Below are positions 29,620 to 40,608 of a stretch of DNA of 64,000 bases, piece after piece. Source of the stretch: Lineus longissimus (taxonomy: Eukaryota > Nemertea > Pilidiophora > Heteronemertea > Lineidae); contig NC_088312.1 in the NCBI RefSeq assembly GCF_910592395.1, positions 14,673,292 through 14,737,291 on the forward strand. Reading direction: 5' to 3'. A program made the translations under genes and the position numbers. The notes beneath the pieces were generated by a model. That model was given only the letters and a program-made list of their open reading frames with translations, was not told where the DNA came from and searched no databases. Numbering within the stretch: the first letter of the stretch is position 1; the number at the start of each line of letters is the position of its first letter.

Positions 29620-30436
29620 CTACCAAGACGTATTGTCTTTTATGTTGAGACCGAGAGGCGACATGGTGCGCAAGCGGTGGATCCAATATGACTCTCTCGC
29701 GAGTCTGATGGATTTGGAAAGTGGCACCTCTGGTGGGGCATGTAGAAATTCCAGTACTGTGATAGTAAGGTCCGGTAAGCCTGTGTGGGCATGGCGGTTG
29801 AAATGATGGCCTATGACATCCGAGTAGATTTTTTTGTTAATACTACATGTATAGAAGTGGCCCTGGAATCTTTCAAGAATGGAGCGTTTGGTTTCTCTCA
29901 CATACTGTTTGTGACACCTTGAACATTGTATGCAATAAATTCGATTATTGCTCTAACAACAAACGTTGTCTTCGTTTTGTATGTTCTGTCCATAACAGGA
30001 CTGGATATGTGTCCCGATGTGTTGAGTTTAGAGCAGTAGCGGCATGTCCGAGGGGACAGGCAAGCGTGGTGGGGTGTAGGAGTGGAATTGTCACTGGGTT
30101 GGCTGAGTTTTGCTCTGACCAGCCTGTCACGGAGATTTTTGTGTCTCCTGAAGCCAAAGATGATGGGCGTCTCGAATAGGTGAAGTGTGTTCCTATGTCG
30201 TGCCAACTATGGGTTGAGTTTCCCAAGCATCCCTGTGAATGGGAGACAGTTGCCTTGCGGTGCGTGTCTGGTTTTGGTCCTTCATGAAAGAAAGAATAGT
30301 CCTCTGTGACTGCCCTGATGTTCCCGGTTTGGGGTTTTGAGGTTGAATTTGCGTGTCCTCCGTCCTTCTGTGGAGTGGAGGGGAGCCGCGGAGATTTGGT
30401 TCTACCATGTCGCCTGCGGCGAAAGTCTCTAGTCAA
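29620..30436 (-). pseudogene. Penelope-like element remnant (linker and GIY-YIG endonuclease)
   Basis: Two shifted minus-strand frames match the C-terminal part of a Penelope-like element. The first (30206-29898) has PIIFGFRRHKNLRDRLVRAKL, then CRYC and a SGHI motif: the linker between RT and endonuclease. The second (29901-29620) has the GIY-YIG C-terminal half: ETKRSILERFQGHFYT, IGHHFNRHAH, DLTITVLEF, ESYWIHRLRTMSPLGLN. The GIY-YIG start is lost at the frameshift and no RT is present. Upstream 30207-30436 is open but unrecognised. In complete elements this endonuclease nicks DNA to prime reverse transcription. Confidence 0.82.
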
Positions 30437-30464
30437 AATCGGAAAGAAAACTGTGAAACGTTAA

Positions 30465-32113
30465 GGTGGTAAGTACCCATGGAGGGTGTTTTTTTCCCCT
30501 TTGGTTTAATGCAAATGGCTGTGGTACCAATAGGTAGGCATTACTTAAGTGACCTACTTTAATGACCTATTGACCTACTTTTACCCAAAAGTAGGTCAGT
30601 AGGTCAACCGAACGGACCAAATTTGTATGATTTTGGAAATATTCTAGAAAATCAATGGATGAATATTTTTTGAAAATTCTTTTTGCTTTCTAATGGTTTA
30701 GACTTGGTCTGTGCAATGAATGGCAGATTTTTAGATATTCTAAGCCAAAGTATTTTTTTAAAGATTATTTCCCCACTGACCTGAAATTTCACCAATTTGG
30801 GTCACACTTAAGGCCCCAGAAAAACCAAACCCTAAGCTTTTTCAAAAACTGCCATTCATTGCACAGATAATGGTATCACTATCAGGCACCTGCAAAAAAG
30901 ATTCAAGTGGAAATCTTTACAAATAAATTTTATAGAATATTTACCAATGTTATAAACCCGGTTTTGAGAAAAACGGATATAAAGTACACTGTTAGAATGT
31001 TTTTTTCACTCACCCACTGTACTCTTCCATCAGACTAGTCCAAATCACTTTAAAAACCCACAGCTTTGTAGGTAGTTTTCCTGGCAGGGGGTGGAGGCAT
31101 ATTCATAACAGAGCAAAATTTTACCCCAGCCGCATGGCCACAACCAATAGTTCGCATAGCATACGTGAATCGATGATTCATTTCTGATACTTTGTTCACC
31201 ATCTTGGATGTTCCCAATTGCTTAGACCAATCACAATTAAAGCAGCTAATTGTGAAAACACTAAGGAGACCTCTTCTCAAGTTCTCAGTTTCTGAAATAT
31301 TTAGTACTAAATTACCACAATCACCGCACCGAACGTCCAACGCCAGTAATGCCGCAAATATAGAAACATCAAACATCCGGGTTCCTTCAACAGTCTGTCT
31401 CTCAGTTCTGTTTTGCGTTGGGGTATTATCTACTCTCTGTGCTGCAGGTGATCTCTTGATCTTTTTAGATGATGAACTGGGCTCAGCAGGTTCATTCGGC
31501 AAAGCAGGATCTGCATCCGCGGCACCGGGTTGAAGTGCACCAAAATTATCACCAGTTGTAGGTCCTCTACCCTGAGATGGCCCCTCACCTAACCCAGCCT
31601 GTACATGTACAGCTGCAGCATTATGCACATTTCTGGGATTGTTTTCATGGCCTTTGGCAGCATTTGATACCAAATTCTTAGCATTTATACCATCTACAGA
31701 TGTAGAACTTGTACCTCTAAACTTCCCAACTCTCTTTTTTCTCTTCAAGGACCTAAACTTTGCCATTTTGCAAATCGAAAATCGAATATTTTTGAGCAAT
31801 CTTTGTAAGTCGCTTATATCACTAACAATAACAATTACACTGACAATAATACTGCAAAAATTCAGGGGGAAAACGGCGATAATATCTGCGTAAAAGGCTC
31901 TTTAAAGCCAACTTCCAGTTGTTTAAATGCCACTTCCGGTTAGGATTTTGAATGATCTTGCTGTATATTTTAATTTATTACTCGAAAACTACTAATCAGA
32001 CAAGCTTCAAGTTTAGTTTATCTCAAAGAGTACAGGTGGCAGCACCAAATAAACAGGGCCATCTCAGAAGTTTGATTTTTGAAAAAATTGGGAATTGATG
32101 GGTACTTACCACC
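30465..32113 (-). mobile_element. Kolobok-like DNA transposon, internally deleted (TSD TTAA)
   Basis: 1649 bp bounded by inverted repeats GGTGGTAAGTACCCAT (30465-30480; complement 32098-32113) and TTAA on each side (30461-30464, 32114-32117). TTAA duplications occur in Kolobok and piggyBac. The encoded fragment is not piggyBac-like, so Kolobok is the better guess. It interrupts sequence upstream of the Penelope remnant. Non-coding parts: 30481-31049 and 31800-32097. Confidence 0.75.
31050..31799 (-). pseudogene. N-terminal region of a TTAA-element transposase
   Basis: 249 residues. A basic N-terminus (MAKFRSLKRKKRVGKF) is followed by a low-complexity Ser/Pro/Ala linker and a Lys-Lys-Ile-Lys-Arg nuclear-signal-like patch. 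A conserved-looking block follows: CGDCGNLVLNI...RRGLLSVFTISCFNCDW...NHRFTYAMRTIGCGHAAG...FCSVMNMPPPP. Two CxxC pairs suggest a zinc-binding fold. It resembles, from memory, the N-terminal cysteine region of the Mutator-like transposase domain common in cnidarian and mollusc predictions. The catalytic DDE part is absent, so the copy is a deletion derivative. No stop within the frame. Confidence 0.55.
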
Positions 32114-32117
32114 TTAA

Positions 32118-32992
32118 GAGGGCTGACTTGTCCCGTACGGGGATTAGACCATTGTGATTGAACGTTGCGTCAGGTGACGTCGGGTTGACGAGGGGCATCG
32201 CTGTTCATGGAGAGACGCAATTTGGCGTCAGATTTGGTGGGAAAACTGGGTTGCGCATGTGTCCCCATAGGTGGCGACATATAGTGTGTTTGCGGGTTTG
32301 GCTCGCCGGGTGATGGTTGCCATGCAAACGGTTTCGAAAAGGTATTTTCTCATCAGTAATCAGTGCGGGAAAGACGGAGTATGGTGCAGTAGTTAAAGTA
32401 CCGTTTTCAAGAACCTCGTCGGCAGGTTTCAAAAGTGCGCGAATTTCAAACTGGGTAACTTTTAGTGTCCTAAAAGGTACCCAGGATCGTCCTGGGTAAT
32501 TTTTGGGGTACCCAGGACGACATCTGCCGATTCGGCTGCAGGACAGGTCAATTTCTCTCAATAAAGTTAATTTTGTTAACTGCTGTAATCTCTATCTGAT
32601 TAAAAAAAAAGACAGTGGTGTTAGTCCCAAAGTGGTCATTTCTGTTTACTTTGACCTCTGTTATCAAGATGCCTCTCAATTACAGACAGCTTTTTGTATC
32701 CTTGTGCTGTACAACCCAGCCTGGACATACTACAGTTGTCCATGGAGAAGTCACATCCTCTCTGACACTTCGTGTCTGTAAAGCTAACGATACAACATAC
32801 TGAACTAGGGATATCTTCCGTTGCCTCCTGTAATATTTACATACCATGGATGATTAGTTCAGTCATATTTCATCCAGCTGGCAGCTCTGCATTGGACATT
32901 TTAGTGGTACAACGTGTTCTCTTGACCTTCAAACAGTAGTATAAAGCCGATATTTACTACTTTACACCGCTAGTCCTGTGTTATTAGTTCAT
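32118..32992. other. Stretch without recognised gene
   Basis: About 870 bases. A short minus frame (32561-32205) has no recognisable family. A small repeat of GGTACCCAGGA words with a CCAGGATCGTCCTGG palindrome lies at 32476-32520. The last part (from about 32560) may be the body of the hairpin-ended family whose 3' end follows. Confidence 0.4.
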
Positions 32993-33025
32993 CCAGCTGA
33001 GCGCCAGGCCCTTTGGCCTCTTGTT
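32993..33025 (+). repeat. H2: 3' terminus of the H1 family
   Basis: CAGCTGAGCGCCAGGCC then CTTTGGCCTCTTGTT is nearly identical to the end of H1 (12919-12948), including the terminal GC hairpin. It marks a second, truncated or diverged copy. Confidence 0.65.
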
Positions 33026-34345
33026 CGCTGACGTGCCTGCGGTGATGTTTGGCTATCTTCTCCAGGTCTTAGAAAGTCCAGGCGATAGGGGCCAAAAAAA
33101 ACAACGAAATCGTGCAAAATTGTATAAAAGCACCACATTTGGTACACAGGTACTTCGATATGTTCTAAACAATTTTGATATTAGGTTTAAAGGTTTCCTT
33201 GTCATAACATTGTTTTTAGGTGCCTCATTGAATTTTCGATAGGGTTCTGGTCCGGGCTTTGCCTTGGCCACTCCAAAACATTCACTTTCATTCCCTGCGA
33301 CTGAGCGCATGTGCCAAATGAAGCAACAAGTTCTTTGGTTTTGCCTACATTACGATAAGCTTTTGAGTGTCGTCGTGCTCAATGAGTGATCTGATCACAA
33401 GTTCCTTGAGGTGTTGCCAATGGAATAAACAGTGAGTGCCTGCAGCAGCGACATCCATTGATTCATCCTACCTTTATTCACGTTATTATTACACCAAACA
33501 GCTAGAAATAGGTAGCCGTAAGGGTGATGGTTGTAATGTATTAGACTAGTCATGCCAAAGAACATATTGACAAGTATTGACCAGAATCGACACAGTCTTC
33601 TGATGATTTTGTTAGAAATGAGCTTATTTTATAGCGCCTGGCTACTTGTCAAGCCTGGTCAATATCTATAGGCCAGGAGGAGACCTTCGGTGGGCTGATG
33701 ACAATAGACTAGTACTTCCAAGGGCCCGGAGCAAATATGGGGAGCGCTGCTTCTCATTCTCCGCAGCTGTTTTGTGGAATGGGCTCCCTTTTGAGGTCCG
33801 GCAGGCAAAGAGCCTTGCATCATTTCAAACGATGCTCAAGACCCATCTTTTTTCGATTGTAATTTTGTTATAAATATTGTGAAAGCGCCTTTGAACGGAT
33901 TTAATCTGAAAAGGGCGCTTAAATTTAAATATGGTATATACATACATACATACATACATATTTCTCAAAAAATCCCGCTTTTCTGATTCGGATGTATTTC
34001 ATAAAGAAAACATGTAATATTGTTTATTGACAAGTGTTCGTATATAAGAATGTAATATGGATGATTCTGAGGGGTAGCGCACCGAGGAGACACATCTGAC
34101 TGACCGTCACTCGACACCTCTAGGAACCTGTGATCAGATCACTTATAGAGCACAAGAACACTCAAAAGCTGATCGTAATGCAGGTAGACGCGTTCAGATT
34201 ATTTAGAGCACATATTGCTTGGTAGCTATTAAAGTACATGTACCTGCGTACCAAATTCGGCGCTTATATACCATCTTGCAAGATTTATTTCTTCCATTAT
34301 AAATCACCTTGATTGATTTTTTTAGAACCTGGAGAAGATAGCCCA
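33026..34345. repeat. Imperfect inverted repeat, arms ~33050-33160 and 34230-34345
   Basis: GGCTATCTTCTCCAGGT at 33051 recurs inverted at 34329. The two arms also share TTTGGTACxCAGGTAC and a TATAAAAGC-like word, so roughly 110 bases can pair imperfectly. The loop holds LINE-E (33646-33960). No frame within 33026-33640 is recognised. Confidence 0.5.
33646..33960 (+). pseudogene. LINE-E, 3' end of an L2-like LINE
   Basis: The plus frame 33646-33873 encodes the C-terminus (VLPRARSKYGERCFSFSAA, VLWNGLPFEVRQ, TMLKTHLF). It is followed by GCGCCTTTGAACGG...AAGGGCGCTTAAAT, the L2 3' motif, and a (CATA)n tail (33940-33960). It is strongly 5'-truncated. Confidence 0.85.
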
Positions 34346-35384
34346 AGAGGAGTGTGTCACAATCCTCGTGGACACTAATCAAGATACAATTCCCGGTCTT
34401 GTCTATGACGTCCTCAGCATCATTAATAAGGATATGCGTGAAAGTTACGGAACAATTCGTGTTCATGTCTTTAAAGTTTTATAATTTGGAGGAGGACGAA
34501 AAGAAAGTGTCCAAAATTTTTTCCCATCTCTGTTGTAATGTTTTACACACCTCCTGTAAATTTCAGCGCCGCCGCTTTTTGAACTTTTGAATAATAATGG
34601 CATTTGTAGGACGCCTGAAAAATCACCGTATCAGAGATTTACCATTTCTGTTTGTCGTTATAGGTAGTTCGTTTTCCTATAGGTTTTTGAACAACTGCAG
34701 GAAAAAACACCAAAAACAACATGGAAATTGAATCGCATTCCTACGCTCATGCAGTACAGAACAAATGCTCGGTCACTATTTTCTTCTCATGTCATGTATT
34801 TTGTACCTAGAAGTATAATTTATTTCGCTGACTCGGCAGTTCTAATGCCATTCCTTGTTCTTCTACATATTGAATTACTCGATCGCATGTTAACACAAGC
34901 GAACGTCCCGTTAGGTAGTGATCAGTGTGACCCTTTACCCCTCCTGTTTAGGCGATTGACAATTGGTCTGCCGTCACGTCTGTTAAAGTATTCTTTTAAA
35001 GGTACATATTTGTACATTCTCTCCATATTTACATAATGATATTTGTATTAAATACCTCCTAACAAAACTACTTTTCTTGTTCCCAAATCTACCACACTTA
35101 ACTGTCACATTACCATGACCATTGGCGGTTTTAATGCGGGCTATTTTACCTTTATTTTAGACGTAAAAGCTCTGCATGTTAGGTAATAGATATTCATTAT
35201 TTATCAACCTGAAATTCCAGATCATTTCAGAATTGATATTACCAGCCTAACACTCCAATGCCTCAGTTCCACAGTCTTCTCAGTAGATGGATACCTTGTA
35301 GTTCATGCAAGGTTAGATCAACCACCCTGTGAACTAGTGTTACCTGGTACCTAGTTGCTGGAACTAATTTGGGGAAAATCGGGC
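34346..35384. other. AT-rich stretch without recognised gene
   Basis: About 1 kb with only short frames that show no family features. No match to the other repeats in the window was noticed. Confidence 0.4.
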
Positions 35385-36153
35385 ATAGGTTAGGGGGTCT
35401 TTAATCGTCTTTGTTAGTGTGAGATGTCGCCACTAGGTGGCGCACTAGGGGAAAGATCTATTCTTAATTGATTATTTGGCCAAGTATTTGGCCTGTCTCG
35501 AACATTTTCAGAGCATTGTTATTAATTGCAATGGCTTCCAGTAACACCCTGCACGGTGTTCTGGGCGTTACTAAGGACAGTAAACAACATGGTGGCATCT
35601 GGCTGTCGGTCTTTGGGAGGATGTGGTTCATGTTCTTTAAATTGTTTGCCAAAATTGTCGGTATTCTGTTTTATTTGGTGCCAATAATAATGTAAACATT
35701 TTGGTCTTATCTATTGCTTGTCTAATGGGCATTTGCAAAGGATGGGTTAGTTCAGACCGATGCCCAGACTCACCTTCAGTTGTGACCATTTGTGTAGCCA
35801 TTTTTAAGCACTCGTTATTCCTACGTCTGCACTTGTCGAGGTGTTGGTGTGTTTTCTAATGATGCAGTGTTGGGACGCAGCTGCCGTCCAAGCCAGTAAA
35901 AGTGGTTCAACAAGCTGTTATCATTTTTAATGTCGACAATGCTTAATGATGTTGCAGAGAATATTGACCGAAACTGTTGAATGTAACTTTCAGAGAACGT
36001 TGGCTTTAGTATGAAACTGTCGTGATCAATTCAGGGCAGACGGAGTACATTTTGGTAACACTTGGTGCCAACTTCCCACGAGTGAGACATGTTGCGGTTT
36101 TATTCAAAGTTCCTTCTGACCACTTTATTAGGCCTGTGCTTTCTTGCCTTTTT

Positions 36154-39100
36154 ACCCCTCAGCCCGAATTGGGCAGAGGGGTATTGTCGTCCCCTTGGCG
36201 GGAGGGCGGGCGGGCGGGCGGGCGGTCGGGCGGCTGCCAAGTTTGTCCGGAGCTGTTCTCAGTAACGGCTTGGGCTAGGAAGTTCATATTTCATATGTAG
36301 ACTCCCCCTGGTGGGTAGGCGTGCCTCGTCAAGGTTTCGTACCATTTTGACTTACGGACTGACCACTAGGGGGCGATATGTGAAGACACAAAAAATGCAA
36401 TAACTCCGCAAATTTTGATCGCATCTTGCTGAAATTTTTATTGTAGATACCTATTGAGAGGGTACATAATATATTTTACGGGTTTTGACCTTGACATTCT
36501 TTTCAAGGTCACAGAGGTCAAAGTTCGTGTAAAGTGACGAAATGTTCACATTTCGTAACCACTGAAGCTTTTGATACCAGTCTTGGTATGTGTTTACCCC
36601 TAGGTGACAGTAACTCGTAAACCAAGTTGCAACCTTATATCATTACTGGTTTGGCCACCAGGGGGCGTTATGTGAAAACATAAAAAGTGTGATATCTCAG
36701 TTAATATTGGTCGCAGCCTGCTGAAATTTTTATTGTAGATACCTCTTGAGAGGAGACATAATACATCTTACAGGTTTTGACCTTGACCTTCTTTTCAAGG
36801 TTACAGAGGTCAAAGTTTGTGTAAAATGACGAAATGTTCACATTTCGTAACCATGGAAGCTATTAATTGATACCAGTCTCTGTACATGTGTACCCCTAGG
36901 TGACAGTAACTCATAAACCAACTTCTAACCTCATATCATTACTGGTTTGGCAACCAGGGGGCGTTAGGGAAAACACAAAAAGTGTGATATCTCGCATCTC
37001 GCTTAATATATATATATGTATGTTTATTCGTACATCAAAAGAGTACACTTCTTAACCTAGTGCATAATGGTGCAGTGCATTTACATGTATAGTGCGTGCA
37101 TTAATTAGACGTATTACAATAATGACAAGTGGAAATTAATTAACACACAGATGAAAAATGATGTCGCCAATCTCATTCATCGTCAAGATACCTAACCCAT
37201 TCTCTCTAATACCTAGCAACTCCTTAATTTGGGCTGCCACCAGTCTCAAGTCTATACTACAATTCTGAGTACTTCTTTGTACAATATCCTTAGTCATTTG
37301 GGGTAAACTTGGGAGCTCAAATCGGTCCCACCTATACTTGTTCACAGTAAAATTGAAGCTTTTCCCAATTGCTGAACGACTACCGTTTATAATAATGTCT
37401 TTGCACAACTTAACATAAATGTTCTTAGATTTAAAGATACTAACAAAATATTTCACAAATCGTTTTTCTACTTGAAATTCTATAGACAAATCGTCTAATA
37501 TTAGTGGAAGAAGGGCACAATGAGTGCGATACGGCAGGTTAAGGAGGTTTCTAATGCACTTCCTCCATGCAACAAATATATTCTCCATGCCTTGCGTTGA
37601 CAGATCCCATCCCTGATAACCATATAAAGACATACAGTGCGATTTAAATAACCGATACTTAACATCAATACTTGCAAACCGAAATTGTGATACCAATAAA
37701 TTTGTCCTTTTGTACAGATCATTTACACCACTCTGAAGTTTTTTATTCATTGAAGACTCTCCAAAAATCACACCCAGATGAATTTCTGAAATAGAAGGAC
37801 GAAGTACCACCCCTTCAAACTCGATCACTATATCTATACCGCCATTTTTCCCAAATACAAGAAACTTGCTCTTTGCAGCATTGAATGTTATCATAAACTC
37901 GACCGAGTAACTGGACGCAACTTTGAGCATCTTTCTTAGTGCTGCTAACGTTGGAGCTAAAATAATCACATCATCAGCATAGGCAAATGCACCAGCAAAC
38001 AACATGCCAATATAACATCCAACCCCCGACTTTTCTAATGAAAATAACAGCTCATCAAGATAGATACTAAACAAGATTGGGGACAAAACACCACCTTGCT
38101 TCACCCCATTTCTGGCTGTAAATACATTTGAACTCTGGTCACCCCACCTATTGGTCACAGCTCACTGAAATTGTTTTGGTTGTATGAACAGGGGATTTGC
38201 AAATTTGAATTCAATATCTGGCGTTATCTCACTCATGGTTTGGCCACCAGGGGGCATTATGTGAAAACACAAAAATGCAATAATTCCAACAATTTTGATC
38301 ACAGCTTGCTGAAATTTTTACGGCACATACCTCTTGAGAGGGGACATAATATGTTGTACGGGTTATGACCTTGACCTTCTCTTCAAGGTCACAGAGGTCA
38401 AAGTTCGTGTAAAATGACGAATTGTTCACATTCCGTAACCACTGAAGGTATTGATCCCAGTCTCTGTACGTGTGTACCCTAGGTGACAGTAACTCATGAA
38501 CCGACATTCAGCCTTGTAACGTTACTGGTTTGGCCACCAGGGGGCGTCATGCGAAAACACAAAAAGTGCGATATCTCACTTATTATTGGTCACAGCGTGC
38601 TGAATTTTTTTGGTAGTAAGAACAGATGACTGGTAATTTTGAATTCAAAATCTAGCATGTTCTCATTTACATTTTGGCCACCAGGGGGCACTATGTGAAA
38701 ACACAAAAAATGCAATAACTCCACCAATTTCGATTGCAGCTTCCTGAAATTTTTATGGCAGATACCTCTACCATAAAAATGCCAATGTTTCTTATGGGTT
38801 TTGACCTTGACCTTCTTTTTGTCACAGAGGTCAAGATGTAATGTTCACATTTTGTTACCACTGAAGCTATTGATCCCATTCTATGTATATGTGTACCCTA
38901 AGTGACAGTAACTCATAAACTGACATTCAACCTTGAAACGTTACTGGTTTGGCCACCAGAGGGCATCATGCGAAAACACAAAAAGTGTGATATCTCACTA
39001 AATATTGATCAAAGCTCACTGAGATTTTAAAGGTGGTTACTTCTTATGAGGGGACATAATATATCGTACAGGTTTTGGCCTTGACCTATTTTCAGGGTCA

Positions 39101-39744
39101 CAGAGGTAAAAAGTTTGTGTCAGATTATGAAATTTGAACATTTTTTTGTGTTGACATAAATTGGGAACATCCAAGCTGAAGCGCTCTTAAAAGTGGGCGT
39201 GGCAGGTGATTTTCAGATTTTGGACATTTTTACATTAACGGCTGGATGGATTTGTCTCAAACTAGGTGCGTATGTACGTTGGCCAGAACAGGTCAGAGAG
39301 TTTTTTTTATTTTTTAAATTCTAACCCTTTATGGCCAAGATAGGGGGCGCTTGCCTAAACAGACTTTGGTCATATTGACACTAACGGTGATAGCTAGGAG
39401 GGCTTAATTTTTAATAGGTTTGTGATGTGCGACTTTCAGTGTCTCTTTCATAAATGTTCACCCATTTAGTTCACATTTAAAGGCCGGGATGTTGGGGCCA
39501 AATTTGATTGATAAATGCATTGTTCGCTGCCTCGACATGATCTGCTAAAATTTCCAAGACACTATCGCCATCCATTGTCTTTTTCCCCACACCCGCAAAG
39601 CCAATAATGACACTCCACGTAACTCAACCCAAAATAACATCAGCCATAATATAAAACACTATGCTCTCCTATACTTCCCTTCTCTTACCAAAATCATTAT
39701 TCACCTCACATAGGCTGAGGGGTATTGCTCGCTTCAGCAAGCCA
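36154..39744 (+). mobile_element. H3: hairpin-ended element with ~290-bp tandem repeats
   Basis: Begins with a hairpin ACCCCTCAGCCC-GAATT-GGGCAGAGGGGT then ATTG (36154-36186). A (GGGC)n tract follows (36203-36228), then ~290-bp tandem units each with TTTGGCCACCAGGGGGC (near 36363, 36655, 36951, 38244, 38534, 38678 and 38953; one half unit). Each unit carries GTGTGATATCTC, TTGACCTT...AAGGTCACAGAGGTCAAAG and CACATTTCGTAACC. The 3' end repeats the arm (GGCTGAGGGGTATTG) and closes with a TTGCT...AGCAA hairpin. T-runs flank it, and S2 gives the empty site. LINE-D split the third and fourth units. Apart from LINE-D it is non-coding. Confidence 0.7.
37007..38160 (-). pseudogene. LINE-D, 5'-truncated LINE in H3 (RT palm and C-terminus)
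   Basis: The minus frame 38158-37136 (340 aa) starts inside RT: NGVKQGGVLSPILFSIYLDELL, GCYIGMLFAGAFAYADDVIILAP (catalytic YADD), then KSKFLVFG and a C-terminal domain with SLYGYQGWDL and WRKCIRNLLNLPYRTHCALLPLI. These blocks place it outside the L2/CR1 type of LINE-A and -B. I cannot name the clade surely. It ends with an (AT)n tail at 37005-37022. The flanking H3 unit reads CTTAATAT / TATTGGTCACAG on either side, as expected for insertion into one repeat unit. The open frame has no stop. Confidence 0.82.
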
Positions 39745-40225
39745 TTTTTGTGGTTTGAGGTGCCAGCTTTCACATCTAATCGACTACTGGTGAACGCAGG
39801 AGACAGGAAAGCTAATATTAGGTGAGTGTGACTGCGTTACACAGGTAAAAGTGTCCATGCTTTGATCTTTGACGGCGATTCCACCCTTGGCCATACCATG
39901 CATATATGATGAAGACCCCCATTCAGATCCATGGATGGAACCCATCGTCGTATCAACCATGGGCCCATCATTGATCCGTGGATGGAATCCGTTATCAGGC
40001 CATTAACAAATTTATATCAGAATTGGTGAAATATTCTTATTTTCCAGAATTTCGAAGACTGTCACTCAAATGGGCTTGTACTTTGCTGCATACGTTCACG
40101 TTCATTCTTCTGGGACCCACCGTCATTGGGCCTATGATCGAACTCCCATCGATGGAACGTCACGGCCCATCAGTGGATCTACCATCGGCCATCATAGAAT
40201 CTATGATGGTGTAATCGTTGTATTT

Positions 40226-40608
40226 CAATGTACATGTATTCACCTTGCATTATTCCTGTTAACGGACAGGTAGGCTCTATGCAGGAACCAAATAGGTACA
40301 GGTGAGGGGATTTGAACTGACTGCGGCATTGCCCGGCGCATTGCGGTACGCTGCTGGCCTCAAGCCCAGTTCATACTCGCTCGCCGACCCACATGCGGAA
40401 CGGAAATTTTGGTCGCCGCTCACTCGCGGGAGACCCTTATGTAACAAGTGAAATGTGACATGCGGAACATGGACAGAGGCGGACAACTCGCATTGCGCTG
40501 TGCACCCGGACGACTTGTGCGTAATACATAACCGTTTGTAATGCGTTGGACATAAACCAAATTTAACTTTTTTCGCATTGCGCTTCCATTCAGTCTACAT
40601 TCATCGCC
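40226..40608. other. Upstream region of the Harbinger cassette
   Basis: About 380 bases before the MADF gene, presumably the 5' UTR and left end of the transposon. A clear terminal inverted repeat with TWA was not found. Confidence 0.35.

Larger units (their letters stand above)
35385..40225. repeat. S1: dispersed repeat copy split by element H3
   Basis: Bases 35385-36153 and 39745-40200 match 62275-63178 (S2), sharing words such as CACTTGGTGCCAACTTCCCA, TTTGAGGTGCCAGCTTTCAC and ATCGATGGAACGTCACGGCC. In S2 the two halves are contiguous, so H3 (36154-39744) is a later insertion. S2 lacks ~200 bases present here at about 35585-35805. The 3' half is rich in ATGG/CCAT palindromic words. No coding capacity recognised. 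Confidence 0.75.

Noticed and set aside
30465-32113. piggyBac assignment from the TTAA duplication
   Set aside because: The encoded fragment has no piggyBac-like features and the TIR start (GGTGG) is not the usual CCC-type. A Kolobok-like origin fits better, though it remains tentative.
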